Origin: Ventosimonas gracilis
Lineage (GTDB): Bacteria; Pseudomonadota; Gammaproteobacteria; Pseudomonadales; Pseudomonadaceae
DNA length: 62,039 nucleotides
Reading direction: 5' to 3'
Assembly: GCF_001580025.1 (NCBI RefSeq)
Contig: NZ_LSZO01000220.1
Location: forward strand, 1-62,039
The notes beneath the pieces were generated by a model. It saw only the letters and a list, made by a program, of their open reading frames with translations. It ran no database searches and was not told where the DNA came from. Shown here piece by piece: positions 29,486 to 39,179 of this stretch. Numbering within the stretch: position 1 is the stretch's first letter; the number at the start of each line of letters is the position of its first letter. The position numbers were made by a program, and so were the translations under genes.

Positions 29486-30855
29486 AAATCATCATCTTGG
29501 GTGCCGGACAAGTCGGCGGCACACTGGCCGAACATCTGGCCGGCGAAGCCAACGACATTACCGTCGTAGACAGCGATGCAGGCCGCCTGCGTGAACTCGC
29601 CACACGCCTTGACATCCGCACCGTGCGCGGCGCGGCTTCTTTTCCTTGGGTGCTGCGCCAAGCGGGCGCGGAAGATGCCGACATGCTGGTGGCCGTGACC
29701 AACAGTGACGAAACCAATATGGTCGCCTGCCAGGTCGCCTATCACCTGTTCCATACGCCGGTCAAAATCGCCCGCGTGCGCGAGAGCGCTTATCTCACTC
29801 ATAGCGGCCTGTTCAGCCACGAAGCCATTGCGGTGGATGTACTGATAAGCCCGGAGCAACTGGTCACGCACTATATCCGCCGCCTGATTGAATGCCCCGG
29901 TGCCTTGCAAGTGCTGGACTTTGCCGGCGGCAAGGCGCAACTGGTGGCGACCAAGGCGCAATACGGCGGCCCTTTGCCGCGTCTTTCCATCGCCGAACTG
30001 CACGCGCGGCTGCCGAATATCGACTGGCGGGTGGCGGCCATTTTCCGCCGTGGAAAGTCGCTGGAACTGACCGAGCAAACACAGATAGCGGTAGACGATG
30101 AACTGTTTTTTATTGCTGCGCGAGAACAGATCAAAGGCATCATGGCGCAGTTGCAGCCGCAGCAAGACCGCTACCGCCGCATCATTATTGGCGGCGGCGG
30201 ACATATCGGCGAGCGGCTCGCCGAGGCGATAGAAACCCACTACCAAGTCAAAATCATCGAACTGAGCCAAACGCGCTGCCGCCAATTGGCTGAAGTGCTT
30301 AACAATACCCTGGTGCTAAACGGCAACGCCTCAGACCGCGAGCTGCTGCTGGAAGAAAATATCGCCAGCACGGATTTATTCCTCGCGCTCACCCAATCGG
30401 ACGAGGCCAATATCATGTCCTCCCTGCTCGCCCGCCGTTTGGGCGCACGCAAAGTGATGACGCTGATCAACAATCCGGCCTATGTCGATTTAATCCAGGG
30501 CGGCACCATCGATGTTGCCATCAGCCCGCAACTGGCGACCATCGGCACGCTGCTTAGCCATGTGCGGCGCGGTGATATTCACAGCGCCCACTCGCTGCGC
30601 GGTGGAGCGGCCGAAGCCATCGAACTGGTCGCCCACGGCGATGCCAAAAGCAGCCGAGTGGTCGGGCGTAGCTGCGCACAACTGGCGCTCCCGCCCGGCA
30701 CGCGCATTGGCGCAATTATCCGAGGCGAAGAAGTACTGATTGCTGCTGATGACTTGGTGATCGCCGAAAACGACCACGTCATTCTGTTCCTGCCGGAAAA
30801 AAAATACATCCGCGAAGTGGAGCGGTTGTTTCAGGTAGGCTGGAATTTTTTCTAA
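29482..30855 (+). CDS. trkA: Trk potassium uptake system NAD-binding regulatory subunit TrkA
   Basis: A 457-residue peripheral membrane protein with two RCK modules. The first Rossmann motif is GAGQVGGTLAEHL at residues 6-18, the second GGGGHIGERLAEAI near 237, and each is followed by a TrkA-C domain. It gates the TrkH/TrkG potassium channel. The GTG start is fixed by the GTGA overlap with the Lrp gene. TrkA usually sits near fmt-rsmB in gammaproteobacteria; here it is behind an Lrp regulator and ahead of a ChaN lipoprotein. No trkH is in the window. Confidence 0.94.
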   Translation: MKIIILGAGQVGGTLAEHLAGEANDITVVDSDAGRLRELATRLDIRTVRGAASFPWVLRQAGAEDADMLVAVTNSDETNMVACQVAYHLFHTPVKIARVRESAYLTHSGLFSHEAIAVDVLISPEQLVTHYIRRLIECPGALQVLDFAGGKAQLVATKAQYGGPLPRLSIAELHARLPNIDWRVAAIFRRGKSLELTEQTQIAVDDELFFIAAREQIKGIMAQLQPQQDRYRRIIIGGGGHIGERLAEAIETHYQVKIIELSQTRCRQLAEVLNNTLVLNGNASDRELLLEENIASTDLFLALTQSDEANIMSSLLARRLGARKVMTLINNPAYVDLIQGGTIDVAISPQLATIGTLLSHVRRGDIHSAHSLRGGAAEAIELVAHGDAKSSRVVGRSCAQLALPPGTRIGAIIRGEEVLIAADDLVIAENDHVILFLPEKKYIREVERLFQVGWNFF

Positions 30856-30866
30856 GAAATGGGTTA

Positions 30867-31766
30867 ATGAAAGAAAAAACGCTCCTTAGCTATTTTCTGC
30901 TGCTGATGTTGACCTTACTAACTGCCTGCCAGAGCAAGCCGCTGCCACCGCTGCCGGTTTGGCAAAGCAGCGAGGGTTTGGCACATACCGATTTAGGGCG
31001 GATTGTGGATTTAGCCAGCGGGCGGACGTTGACGGTGGACGAGCTTATCCAGCAATTGGCCGCTGCGCCGCTGGTGCTGGTCGGTGAACAGCACGACAAC
31101 CTGGACCACCACGCACTGGAACTCTGGCTGCTGCAAGCGCTACAAACACGCCGCCGACAAGGCAGTTTGCTGCTGGAAATGCTGGACGATGGGCAACAGC
31201 CATCGGTAGCGCAAGCCCGGTTGGCGTTACGCAATGGGCAAGCGTCAGCCGATTTGCGCGCAGCACTGAATTGGCGAAGTGGTTGGGATTGGGCGGCTTA
31301 TGAGCCGCTGCTTCGTTACACGCTGGCGCAGCCTTGGCCGCTCTTGCCCGCCAATCTTGAGCGCGGTGAGATGATGCAAATTTACCGCCATCTGGCACCA
31401 TTAAAGGGCGATCGATCCACCGCAGAGCCGGTGCTTAACGCACTACGCGAGCAGATACGCGATTCGCATTGCAATCTGCTGCCTGCAACGCAATTGCCCA
31501 ACATGCTGGCGGTGCAACAGCAGCGCGACCGGCGCATGGCCGAGCGTTTGTTGGCGGCACCGAAACCTGCGCTACTGATTGCCGGCGCTTTTCATGTGCG
31601 GCGCGATTGGGGCGTTCCCTTGCATTTGGCGGATTTAGCTCGCTCTGACAGCAAGGTGCTGATACTTGCGCAAGTCGGCCAGCAGGTTACGCAAGAAATG
31701 GCCGATTTTGTCTGGTACAGCGCCGCGCTGCCCGAGCAAGATTACTGCGCGAGTTTGCGTCAATAG
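30867..31766 (+). CDS. ChaN-family lipoprotein (haem-binding type)
   Basis: A 299-residue lipoprotein with a signal peptide and lipobox LTAC (Cys at residue 21). The core has the ChaN motif VLVGEQHDNLDHH near residue 71-83 (conserved E and H), LLLEMLDD, and GAFHVRRDWGVP near 240 with a conserved His. Campylobacter ChaN binds haem; whether this one does is an inference. It starts 11 bp after trkA. The link to iron is suggestive given hemH-hemJ nearby, but no direct connection is visible. Confidence 0.85.
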   Translation: MKEKTLLSYFLLLMLTLLTACQSKPLPPLPVWQSSEGLAHTDLGRIVDLASGRTLTVDELIQQLAAAPLVLVGEQHDNLDHHALELWLLQALQTRRRQGSLLLEMLDDGQQPSVAQARLALRNGQASADLRAALNWRSGWDWAAYEPLLRYTLAQPWPLLPANLERGEMMQIYRHLAPLKGDRSTAEPVLNALREQIRDSHCNLLPATQLPNMLAVQQQRDRRMAERLLAAPKPALLIAGAFHVRRDWGVPLHLADLARSDSKVLILAQVGQQVTQEMADFVWYSAALPEQDYCASLRQ

Positions 31767-32360
31767 TCACCGTAAAACGGCCGATTTTGCCCTGCCCGCT
31801 TCTGCAAGCGGGCTAGGGTCTGTTCCCGGGTTTCTTAGCAGCACATAGACCGCACCGCTGCCGCCGTGGCGGGGCACGCAGGAGGCAAAGCCAAGCACTT
31901 CGGGATGCTGGCGCAGCCAACTGTTCACCCGACTTTTTAGCAATGCCTGTTTACCCAAAGCACCGCTCGCTTTGCCGTGAACAACGCGCACGCAGCGCAC
32001 AGCCAGTTGCTGCGCCTCGGCGATAAAGCCAACTAACTGCTCGCGCGAGCGTTCTACCGTCAGCCCGTGTAAATCCAGGCTGCCCGAAAAGGCCAGTTGT
32101 CCGCGAACCAAGCGCTGCATCTGGCTTTTTTGCACACCGTTCGATGCAAAGTACAGCCGCTCTTCTGCTTCAACATCGACCACAAATTGGTCAGATAAGG
32201 CAGGTGAAACCCATGTTTCCGGCAAATGGCTTGCGCGTTGGCGTAACAGCGCAAAACGTGCGTTATCGACCGGGCGGCGACCGGTTTCGGCGCGGTCTTG
32301 AGCCATCGGCGTAACGCCGCGCATGGCCGCTCGAAACAGCGCTGCCTCATCGTTCGTCAT
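31767..32360 (-). CDS. Smr-domain nuclease-like protein (SmrB/YfcN-like)
   Basis: A 197-residue protein with a disordered N-terminal half and a C-terminal Smr domain (about 95-180). The DLHG motif is SLDLHGLTVERS near 95, and VVHGKASG gives the conserved HGK(G)SG-type loop, followed by LKSRVNSWLRQHPEVLGF. In E. coli SmrB cleaves mRNA at collided ribosomes; the DLHG-type residues needed are present. The last 20 or so residues (after VYVLLRNP) are encoded by a perfect hairpin (31794-31813) and a 20-bp stretch resembling the end of the MITE at 27676, so the original C-terminus may have been replaced. Confidence 0.85.
   Translation of the reverse strand: MTNDEAALFRAAMRGVTPMAQDRAETGRRPVDNARFALLRQRASHLPETWVSPALSDQFVVDVEAEERLYFASNGVQKSQMQRLVRGQLAFSGSLDLHGLTVERSREQLVGFIAEAQQLAVRCVRVVHGKASGALGKQALLKSRVNSWLRQHPEVLGFASCVPRHGGSGAVYVLLRNPGTDPSPLAEAGRAKSAVLR
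31815..31834. repeat. Solo terminal sequence related to the MITE-like element
   Basis: AGGGTCTGTTCCCGGGTTTC resembles the MITE end AGGGTCTGTCCCCG..TTTC at 27676. It lies in the 3' end of the smr gene, next to a perfect 8-bp hairpin GCCCGCTT/AAGCGGGC (31794-31813). Confidence 0.4.
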
Positions 32361-32370
32361 GGCGCATGGG

Positions 32371-32931
32371 TCAATCCAGCAGACTTAAAAACTCGCTACG
32401 CGTGGCGGCATTTTTGCGAAATTGCCCCAGCATTACGGAAGTGACCATGCTGGAATTTTGCTTCTCCACCCCACGCATCATCATGCACATATGCTGCGCT
32501 TCGATGACCACGGCAACGCCGAAGGCATTGGTGACTTGCTGCACTGCTTCGGCAATCTGGCGGCTCAGGTTTTCCTGGATTTGCAGGCGGCGAGCGTACA
32601 TATCGACGATTCGCGCGACTTTGGAAAGCCCCAGCACCTTGCCGTTCGGCAGATAAGCCACATGCGCCTTGCCGATAAAGGGCAGCAGGTGATGTTCGCA
32701 CAAAGAGTACAGTTCGATATTTTTTACCAACACCATTTCGCTGCTGCTGGTGGCAAACAGTGCGCCGTTGGTGACTTCTTCCAGCGTTTGCTGATAGCCA
32801 CGGCACAGGTACTGCATGGCTTTGGCGGCGCGTTTTGGGGTATCGGCCAATCCTTCGCGGCAAGGGTCTTCGCCGAGCGCTTCAAGAATGCCGTGGTAAT
32901 GCGATTGCAGGTTCAAAATAACGATTTCCAC
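32371..32931 (-). CDS. folE: GTP cyclohydrolase I
   Basis: A 186-residue enzyme converting GTP to 7,8-dihydroneopterin triphosphate, the first step of folate synthesis. Zinc ligands are the Cys and His in LCEHHLLPF near residue 78 and the Cys in [10 protein letters not shown] near 148. The N-terminus has [15 protein letters not shown] (family EGL..TP.R). Size is that of the short homodecameric form. It is separated from the smr start by 10 bp, so folE-smr are probably co-transcribed, and from the thiolase by a hairpin. Confidence 0.95.
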   Translation of the reverse strand: MEIVILNLQSHYHGILEALGEDPCREGLADTPKRAAKAMQYLCRGYQQTLEEVTNGALFATSSSEMVLVKNIELYSLCEHHLLPFIGKAHVAYLPNGKVLGLSKVARIVDMYARRLQIQENLSRQIAEAVQQVTNAFGVAVVIEAQHMCMMMRGVEKQNSSMVTSVMLGQFRKNAATRSEFLSLLD

Positions 32932-32960
32932 TAAAACCGCCCCTCATAAAAAGAGGCGGT
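32932..32960 (-). terminator. Hairpin with T-run between thiolase and folE
   Basis: On the minus strand ACCGCCTC pairs with GAGGGGCGGT (one bulge) across a T-rich loop and is followed by TTTTAG. It sits right after the thiolase stop, so it probably ends that transcript. Confidence 0.5.
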
Positions 32961-32968
32961 AGAAGGCT

Positions 32969-34144
32969 TCAGAGTAGCTCGATAGCCATTGCGGTGGCTT
33001 CGCCGCCGCCGATGCAAAGCGTTGCCATGCCGCGTTTGCCGCCGGTTTTTTGCAGCGCGTTAATCAGCGTGACCAGGATACGCGAGCCGGTTGAGCCAAT
33101 CGGGTGGCCTTGCGCACAAGCGCCGCCGTAGATATTGACTTTGGCCGCATCCAGCCCGTGCTCTTGAATCGGCAACATGCTCACCATGGCAAAGGCTTCG
33201 TTAATCTCGAACAGGTCAACCTGGTCCTTGCTCCAGCCGGTTTTGGCAAAGAGTTTGGACAGTGCACCGACGGGCGCGAGGGTAAATTCGCCCGGCTCTT
33301 GGCTGTGGGTGGTATGCGCGACGATACGTGCTTGCGGTTTAAGGCCGCGTTTGGCGGCTTCTTCAGCCGTCATCAGCACCAGCGCGCTGGCGCCGTCGGA
33401 AATCGAGCTGGCGTTGGCGGCGGTGATGGTGCCGTCCTTGCTGAACGCCGGGCGCAGCGTGGGGATTTTTTCCAGATTGGCGGTCAGTGGTTGCTCGTCA
33501 TCTTTGATGGTGACTTCGCCTTTGCGGGTTTTTAGCGTGACCGGCACAATTTCGCTATCCAAGGTACCGTCTTTAATGGCTTTTTGTGCGCGTTTAAGCG
33601 ATTCAATAGCGTAAGCGTCCATGGCTTCACGGGTCAGGCCGTATTGATCGGCGGTTTCTTGTGCGAACGACCCCATAAGACGGCCAGTACGCGCATCTTC
33701 CAGACCATCGAGAAACATATGGTCTTTGACCTCGCCGTGTCCCATGCGCAGACCGGTACGCACTTTCGGCAGCACGTAAGGTGCGTTGCTCATGCTTTCC
33801 ATGCCACCGGCAACCATCACTTGGTTAGTACCGGCTTTGAGCAAATCGTGCGCCAGCATCACGGCTTTCATACCCGAACCGCAGAGTTTGTTGACCGTGG
33901 TGCAACCCGTTGATACCGGCAAGCCCGCGCCGAGAGCCGCTTGTCTGGCAGGACCTTGCTTTAAACCGGCGGGCAACACGCAGCCCATAATCACTTCCTC
34001 TACATCCTCAGCCGCAATGCCCGCGCGCTTTACCGCTTCACGAATGGCAAAGGCGCCGAGTTCAGTCGCCGTTGCCGTCGCCAAACTGCCCTGAAACCCA
34101 CCCATCGGGGTGCGTACACCACTCACAATCACAATATCGGTCAT
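32969..34144 (-). CDS. Acetyl-CoA C-acetyltransferase (thiolase)
   Basis: A 391-residue biosynthetic-type thiolase (AtoB/PhaA group) that condenses two acetyl-CoA to acetoacetyl-CoA or runs in reverse. The nucleophile Cys is in NKLCGSGMKAV near residue 88. GGMESMSNAPY is typical of this subgroup, the His is in GACAQGHPIGSTG near 349, and the second Cys in TLCIGGGEATAM near 379. The gene is divergent from etfB with a 281-bp gap holding a dyad. Together with ETF and the MaoC hydratase it points to short-chain acyl-CoA metabolism; a PHA role is possible, but no phaB or phaC is visible. Confidence 0.93.
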   Translation of the reverse strand: MTDIVIVSGVRTPMGGFQGSLATATATELGAFAIREAVKRAGIAAEDVEEVIMGCVLPAGLKQGPARQAALGAGLPVSTGCTTVNKLCGSGMKAVMLAHDLLKAGTNQVMVAGGMESMSNAPYVLPKVRTGLRMGHGEVKDHMFLDGLEDARTGRLMGSFAQETADQYGLTREAMDAYAIESLKRAQKAIKDGTLDSEIVPVTLKTRKGEVTIKDDEQPLTANLEKIPTLRPAFSKDGTITAANASSISDGASALVLMTAEEAAKRGLKPQARIVAHTTHSQEPGEFTLAPVGALSKLFAKTGWSKDQVDLFEINEAFAMVSMLPIQEHGLDAAKVNIYGGACAQGHPIGSTGSRILVTLINALQKTGGKRGMATLCIGGGEATAMAIELL

Positions 34145-34286
34145 TGCAAATTACCTCTTGTAAGCCTGTTGTTGGAAGCCAAACAGTTTAGCGCGGCAGC
34201 CGGTGTCTGGCGTGCTAATTTCTAGGGAAATGCGTCTGCCGCCTATTTGTTTGCGACTTTTGTAGCTAAGCCACTTGGCACAAGTG

Positions 34287-34313
34287 TTGACCGTAAAGGA
34301 TTGATACGGTCAA
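34287..34313. promoter_or_regulatory. Operator-like 9+9+9 dyad upstream of etfBA
   Basis: A perfect 9-bp inverted repeat TTGACCGTA / TACGGTCAA with a 9-nt spacer in the gap between the divergent thiolase and etfB genes, 113 bp before the etfB start. The left arm contains a possible -35 (TTGACC). The arrangement suits binding of a dimeric repressor. Confidence 0.5.
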
Positions 34314-34425
34314 GATACCGTGCTTGGGGTCAAAAGACCCTCGCGCACAATGAGCAGCGTCTGCGCCGGTTTGCCTGCCAGCGCCTGCGGCATTTTTCGT
34401 TCAGTTCAAAGCAACGAGGAACTCC

Positions 34426-35175
34426 ATGAAGGTATTGGTAGCGGTCAAACGAGTGGTTGACTACAACGTCAAGGTCAGGGTGAAAGCGGACAACTCCGCC
34501 GTTGACTTGGCCAACGTCAAGATGGCGATGAACCCGTTTTGTGAAATCGCCATAGAAGAAGCCGTACGGCTAAAAGAAAAAGGCATTGCCAGTGAAATTA
34601 TTGCCGTCTCGGTAGGCCCTGCTGCCGCGCAAGAACAACTGCGCACCGCGCTGGCGTTAGGTGCAGACCGCGCGATTTTGGTTGAAAGCAGCGCCGATTT
34701 AAATTCCTTGGCGGTTGCCAAACTGCTTAAAGCGGTGGTGGATAAAGAGCAACCTTCTCTGATTATTCTGGGCAAACAAGCCATTGACAGCGACAACAAC
34801 CAGACCGGCCAGATGCTCGCCGCGCTCTGTGGTTATGCGCAAGGCACCTTCGCCTCCAAAGTTGAAGTCGCGGGCGAGAAACTTAAAGTTACACGGGAGA
34901 TTGACGGCGGTCTGCAAACCGTTGAACTCGCCCTGCCCGCGGTGGTGACGACCGACCTTCGCTTAAACGAGCCGCGCTACGCCTCGCTGCCGAACATTAT
35001 GAAAGCGAAGAAAAAACCACTGGAAACGCTCACCCCAGACAGCCTTGGCGTATCGGTTGCCTCCACCTTGCAGACGCTGAAAGTCGAAGCACCGCCGGTA
35101 CGTCAGGCGGGCATCAAGGTTAAATCGGTAGAAGAACTGGTCGAAAAACTGAAAAACGAAGCGAAGGTGATTTAA
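34426..35175 (+). CDS. etfB: Electron transfer flavoprotein beta subunit
   Basis: A 249-residue ETF beta subunit. The opening [20 protein letters not shown], the AMP-binding signature region [20 protein letters not shown] near residue 160, and [14 protein letters not shown] are family marks. It pairs with EtfA to carry electrons from acyl-CoA dehydrogenases to ETF-ubiquinone oxidoreductase. etfA begins 2 bp downstream. A GAGGAA ribosome site precedes the ATG. Confidence 0.96.
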   Translation: MKVLVAVKRVVDYNVKVRVKADNSAVDLANVKMAMNPFCEIAIEEAVRLKEKGIASEIIAVSVGPAAAQEQLRTALALGADRAILVESSADLNSLAVAKLLKAVVDKEQPSLIILGKQAIDSDNNQTGQMLAALCGYAQGTFASKVEVAGEKLKVTREIDGGLQTVELALPAVVTTDLRLNEPRYASLPNIMKAKKKPLETLTPDSLGVSVASTLQTLKVEAPPVRQAGIKVKSVEELVEKLKNEAKVI

Positions 35176-35177
35176 TC

Positions 35178-36113
35178 ATGGCTATTTTGGTAATTGCCGA
35201 ACACAGCGCTGGCGTATTGGCGGGCGCAACCCTAAATACTGTGGCTGCCGCACAAAAAATCGGCGGTGATATTCATCTGCTGCTCGCTGGGGAAAACCTC
35301 GCCGCATTAAGCGAAGTCGCCGCCAAAGTAGCGGGCGTGAATAAAGTGCTGGTTGCAGAAAGCTCCGCACTCGCTCATCTGCTGCCGGAAAACGTAGCGC
35401 CCTTGGTCGCGGGTCTGGTACAACAAAATGGCTATAGCCATGTCTTGGCACCGGCTTCCACCAACGGCAAAAACTATCTGCCGCGCGTAGCGGCGCTACT
35501 CGATGTTGACCAGATTTCTGAAATTATCGAAGTGGTTTCGGCAGATACCTTTAAACGTCCGATTTACGCCGGTAACGCCATTGCTACCGTGCAGTCTTCG
35601 GCAGCAGTCAAAGTCATCAGCGTGCGTTCGACCGGCTTTGACGCAGTGGCCGCTGAAGGCGGCAGCGCCAGCGTGGAAGCGGTAACAGCTGCTGCCGATG
35701 CCGGAAAATCGGCCTTTGTCGGTGAAGAACTCGCCAAATCCGAACGTCCAGAACTCACCGCCGCGAAAATCGTGGTTTCCGGTGGTCGTGGCATGCAAAA
35801 CGGCGATAACTTCAAGCTGCTTTACGCACTGGCGGACAAGCTCGGTGCGGCGGTCGGCGCGTCCCGCGCGGCGGTGGATGCGGGCTTTGTGCCGAACGAT
35901 ATGCAGGTCGGCCAGACCGGCAAAATCGTCGCCCCGCAGCTTTATGTCGCGGTTGGTATTTCCGGTGCTATCCAGCATTTGGCCGGTATGAAGGACTCCA
36001 AAGTCATTGTGGCTATCAACAAGGACGAGGAAGCCCCTATCTTCCAAGTCGCCGACTACGGACTTGTAGCGGATTTGTTTAGCGCTGTACCCGAGTTGGA
36101 AAAAGCGCTGTAA
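35178..36113 (+). CDS. etfA: Electron transfer flavoprotein alpha subunit
   Basis: A 311-residue ETF alpha subunit. The C-terminal FAD-binding domain has [43 protein letters not shown] (core RAAVDAG..P...QVGQTGK) and [20 protein letters not shown] (core GISGAIQH), about residues 195-270. The partner is the preceding etfB. Transcription ends at the bidirectional terminator at 36133-36154. The ETF dehydrogenase gene is not in the window. Confidence 0.96.
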   Translation: MAILVIAEHSAGVLAGATLNTVAAAQKIGGDIHLLLAGENLAALSEVAAKVAGVNKVLVAESSALAHLLPENVAPLVAGLVQQNGYSHVLAPASTNGKNYLPRVAALLDVDQISEIIEVVSADTFKRPIYAGNAIATVQSSAAVKVISVRSTGFDAVAAEGGSASVEAVTAAADAGKSAFVGEELAKSERPELTAAKIVVSGGRGMQNGDNFKLLYALADKLGAAVGASRAAVDAGFVPNDMQVGQTGKIVAPQLYVAVGISGAIQHLAGMKDSKVIVAINKDEEAPIFQVADYGLVADLFSAVPELEKAL

Positions 36114-36132
36114 ATCGCTTGAGGGACAAAAA

Positions 36133-36159
36133 AGCCCGCCTGCTTAGGCGGGCTTTTTA
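36133..36159. terminator. Bidirectional rho-independent terminator between etfA and fabB
   Basis: AGCCCGCC-TGCTTA-GGCGGGCT stem-loop with a T-run on the plus side and an A-run (T-run on the minus strand) on the other, in the 47-bp gap between convergent etfA and fabB. Confidence 0.9.
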
Positions 36160-36160
36160 T

Positions 36161-37381
36161 TTAATCGCCGATCCAGCGTCTTAGCACCAAACTGGCATTG
36201 GTGCCGCCGAAACCAAAGCTGTTGCTCATCACCAAGTCCACTTTGGCGTTTTCTTCGGTTTTTTGCAGGATGGGCATGTCGGCCACTTCTGCATCCAGCT
36301 GCTCGATATTGATGGAACCGGCCAGGAAGCCTCCTTCCATCATCAGCAGGCAGTAAATGGCCTCGTGCACGCCCGCAGCGCCCAGCGAATGACCGGATAA
36401 GCTCTTGGTCGAACTGATTTTCGGCGCATTGCCTGCAAAGACTTCACGGATACCACGGATTTCCGCCGTATCGCCGACCGGCGTGGAGGTGCCGTGGGTA
36501 TTTAAGTAATCCAGCGGCTCGTTAATGCCCGAAAGCGCTTGACGCATGCAGCGCACCGCGCCTTCGCCACTGGGCGCGACCATATCGTAGCCGTCTGAGG
36601 TTGCGCCGTAGCCGACGATTTCTGCGTAGATTTTCGCGCCACGGCGTTTGGCGTGTTCCAGTTCCTCCACCACCACCATGCCACCGCCACCGGCAATGAC
36701 AAAGCCGTCACGCTCGGCATCGTAAGGGCGCGAGGCTTTTTGCGGGCAATCGTTGTAGCGTGAAGACAGCGCGCCCATAGCATCAAACAGGCAGCTCTGG
36801 GTCCAGTGCTCTTCTTCACCGCCACCGGCAAAGACCAAATCCTGCTTGCCCATCTGGATTTGTTCCATCGCCTGACCGATACAGTGCGCACTGGTCGCAC
36901 AGGCCGAGGAAATCGAGTAATTCACACCCTTAATGGCAAAAGGTGTGGCAAGGCAAGCCGATACCGTGCTGCCCATCGTCCGCGTCACGCGGTAGGGGCC
37001 GACCCGCTTAACGCCTTTTTCGCGCAGAATGTCGATAGCTTCCATCTGGTTAAAGGTCGAAGCGCCGCCAGAACCGGCAATAAGACCCACACGCGGATTG
37101 GAAACTTGTTCAGAGCTAAGACCAGCATCGGCAATCGCCTGCTGCATGGAAAGATAAGCAAAAGCCGCCGCATCCCCCATAAAGCGGTAGAGTTTACGGT
37201 CGATGCAGTCTTCCAAATTTAAATCGACCGAACCACAAACTTGGCTGCGCAAACCCATTTCGGCATAGGCCGGGTTATGCCGGATGCCCGCCCTGCCGCT
37301 GCGCAAACTGGCCGTAACACTTGCTTTATCCGTGCCAAGGCAGGAGACGATACCAAGGCCGCTAATAACAACTCGACGCAT
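36161..37381 (-). CDS. fabB: 3-oxoacyl-ACP synthase I (FabB)
   Basis: A 406-residue condensing enzyme for fatty acid elongation, needed for unsaturated fatty acids. I take ATG 37381 ([16 protein letters not shown]); upstream in-frame residues are unlike the family. The nucleophile Cys is in [14 protein letters not shown] near residue 163. The two His of the C-H-H triad are in [11 protein letters not shown] near 298 and [10 protein letters not shown] near 333. It lies 13 bp after fabA in the standard fabAB operon. Confidence 0.96.
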   Translation of the reverse strand: MRRVVISGLGIVSCLGTDKASVTASLRSGRAGIRHNPAYAEMGLRSQVCGSVDLNLEDCIDRKLYRFMGDAAAFAYLSMQQAIADAGLSSEQVSNPRVGLIAGSGGASTFNQMEAIDILREKGVKRVGPYRVTRTMGSTVSACLATPFAIKGVNYSISSACATSAHCIGQAMEQIQMGKQDLVFAGGGEEEHWTQSCLFDAMGALSSRYNDCPQKASRPYDAERDGFVIAGGGGMVVVEELEHAKRRGAKIYAEIVGYGATSDGYDMVAPSGEGAVRCMRQALSGINEPLDYLNTHGTSTPVGDTAEIRGIREVFAGNAPKISSTKSLSGHSLGAAGVHEAIYCLLMMEGGFLAGSINIEQLDAEVADMPILQKTEENAKVDLVMSNSFGFGGTNASLVLRRWIGD

Positions 37382-37394
37382 CGGGATAACCTCG

Positions 37395-37910
37395 TTAGAA
37401 GTGATCGGTGGAAGTAAACAAACCAACGCGAAGCCCTTCGGCTGTATAAATCTCGCGTCCATCGACACTGACCGTACCGTCAGCAATGGCCAGTACCAGC
37501 GAGCGGTTAATAGTACGTTTAATATGAATGTTGTAGGTCAACTGCTTGGCCGTCGGCAATACCTGCCCGAAAAACTTGACCTCGCCAGAACCCAGCGCCC
37601 GTCCGCGCCCGGGATTGCCCTGCCAGCCTAAGAAAAATCCTACCAACTGCCACATGGCATCCAGGCCCAGACAGCCCGGCATCACCGGGTCGCCCTCAAA
37701 ATGGCAGCCAAAAAACCACAGTTCGGGATTGATGTCGAGTTCGGCCACCATCTCGCCTTTGCCGTATTTGCCGCCGCTTTCACTGATATGGCGAATGCGG
37801 TCAACCATCAGCATATTGGGCGCGGGTAACTGCGCGTTGCCCGGACCGAACAGTTCCCCGCGGCTGCAACGCAGCAGGTCTTCACGGCTGTAGGCGGTTG
37901 GCTTGGTCAT
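37395..37910 (-). CDS. fabA: 3-hydroxydecanoyl-ACP dehydratase/isomerase (FabA)
   Basis: A 171-residue bifunctional dehydratase/isomerase that introduces the cis double bond at the C10 step. The active site is [20 protein letters not shown] (His near 71, Asp near 85). The following [20 protein letters not shown] is also conserved. Coupled to fabB. The pair marks the anaerobic FabA-FabB route to unsaturated fatty acids, typical of gammaproteobacteria. Confidence 0.97.
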   Translation of the reverse strand: MTKPTAYSREDLLRCSRGELFGPGNAQLPAPNMLMVDRIRHISESGGKYGKGEMVAELDINPELWFFGCHFEGDPVMPGCLGLDAMWQLVGFFLGWQGNPGRGRALGSGEVKFFGQVLPTAKQLTYNIHIKRTINRSLVLAIADGTVSVDGREIYTAEGLRVGLFTSTDHF

Positions 37911-38042
37911 GCTAATTCCTTGAAAGTGCTTAGAAAAACGGTCACATTAGTTGCTTTGCAGCTTGCTTTGCGCCGTACTTTAACGGCGGCGCTTATAGCA
38001 TAGAAGCCGGCCGCCATCTACAAAATTCCCGCTTTTTTGCGT

Positions 38043-38071
38043 CTTAAAGCCAAGCGGCGGCTGCCTATAAT
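38043..38071 (+). promoter_or_regulatory. Candidate sigma-70 promoter for gpsA
   Basis: A perfect -10 TATAAT (38066-38071) with CTTAAA (38043-38048) at 17-bp spacing; the -35 is weak. It lies 30 bp upstream of the gpsA ATG. Confidence 0.5.
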
Positions 38072-38100
38072 ATCGCTTTGCCATCGGTAACGGATTTTTT

Positions 38101-39123
38101 ATGAGCGAAAAACAACCCATTGCCGTCTTGGGCGGCGGCAGTTTCGGCACGGCGAGCGCCAATCTGCTGGCACAAAACGGTCATTCGGTCTTGCTGTGGA
38201 TGCGCGATAGTGCGCAGGCCAAGGCTATCGCTAACGAGCGCGAAAACCCGCGTTACCTTAAAGGCATCAAAATCTACCCCGCCGTTACCCCGACCACCGA
38301 TTTAAGCGCCACGCTGACCGCTTGCGAGCTGATTTTTGTCGCGCTGCCATCGGGCGTGCTGCGCAGCGCCCTGCAACCGGTTGCCGGGCTGTTATCCGGC
38401 AAATGCCTGGTTAGCCTGGCCAAGGGTATCGAACAGGGCAGCTTTAAACTGGTGAGCGAAATTCTCGCCGACATTGCGCCGGATGCGCGTATCGGCGTGC
38501 TGTCAGGCCCTAATCTTGCGCGCGAAATCGCGGAACAAGCGCTCACCGCCAGCGTGATTGCAAGCCAGGACGAGACGCTCTGCCGCCGCGTGCAAGCGGT
38601 GCTGCACGGGCGCACCTTTCGCGTTTATGCAAGCAGCGATCGCTTCGGCGTGGAACTATCCGGCGCGCTAAAAAACGTCTACGCGATTATTGCCGGTATG
38701 GCCGCCGCCCTTGGCATGGGCGAGAACACGCGCAGCCTGCTGATTACCCGCGCACTGGCAGAAATGACGCGCTTTGCCGTGCGCTTGGGTGCCAATCCCA
38801 TGACCTTTTTGGGCTTGGCAGGTGTGGGCGATTTGATTGCGACCTGTTCATCGGAAAAAAGCCGAAACTACCGCGTGGGTTTTTTCTTAGGGACTGGTCT
38901 TTCCCTGCAACAGGCCATCGAGCGCCTGGGCGAAACCGCAGAAGGGGTCAATACACTGGTCGCACTCAAAGCCAAGGCCGAGAGCCTTAATATCTATATG
39001 CCGCTGGTCGCCGGGCTTTACGCCATCTTGTTTGAAGGCCGCACACTGGAACAAGTGATAGAAGCGCTTATGTGCGGCGAGGCGAAAACCGATGTGGATT
39101 TTATTTCGGCAAAAGGGTTTTGA
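38101..39123 (+). CDS. gpsA: Glycerol-3-phosphate dehydrogenase [NAD(P)+]
   Basis: A 340-residue enzyme making sn-glycerol 3-phosphate for phospholipid synthesis. The NAD-binding motif [18 protein letters not shown] starts at residue 11, the conserved KGIE motif is near 104, and the catalytic Lys is in [12 protein letters not shown] near 196, followed by GLGDLI-type [10 protein letters not shown] near 245. The single-gene unit suits its lipid role next to fabAB. Confidence 0.96.
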   Translation: MSEKQPIAVLGGGSFGTASANLLAQNGHSVLLWMRDSAQAKAIANERENPRYLKGIKIYPAVTPTTDLSATLTACELIFVALPSGVLRSALQPVAGLLSGKCLVSLAKGIEQGSFKLVSEILADIAPDARIGVLSGPNLAREIAEQALTASVIASQDETLCRRVQAVLHGRTFRVYASSDRFGVELSGALKNVYAIIAGMAAALGMGENTRSLLITRALAEMTRFAVRLGANPMTFLGLAGVGDLIATCSSEKSRNYRVGFFLGTGLSLQQAIERLGETAEGVNTLVALKAKAESLNIYMPLVAGLYAILFEGRTLEQVIEALMCGEAKTDVDFISAKGF

Positions 39124-39179
39124 TTAACAGGATCAAAACCTATTACAGAGTAAAGCAGATAACACTTTCTGATGATGGC

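Noticed and set aside
29287-30285. 332-codon open frame on the minus strand
   Set aside because: Antisense to the Lrp gene and trkA, both with full domain sets; the long frame is a by-product of their codon bias.
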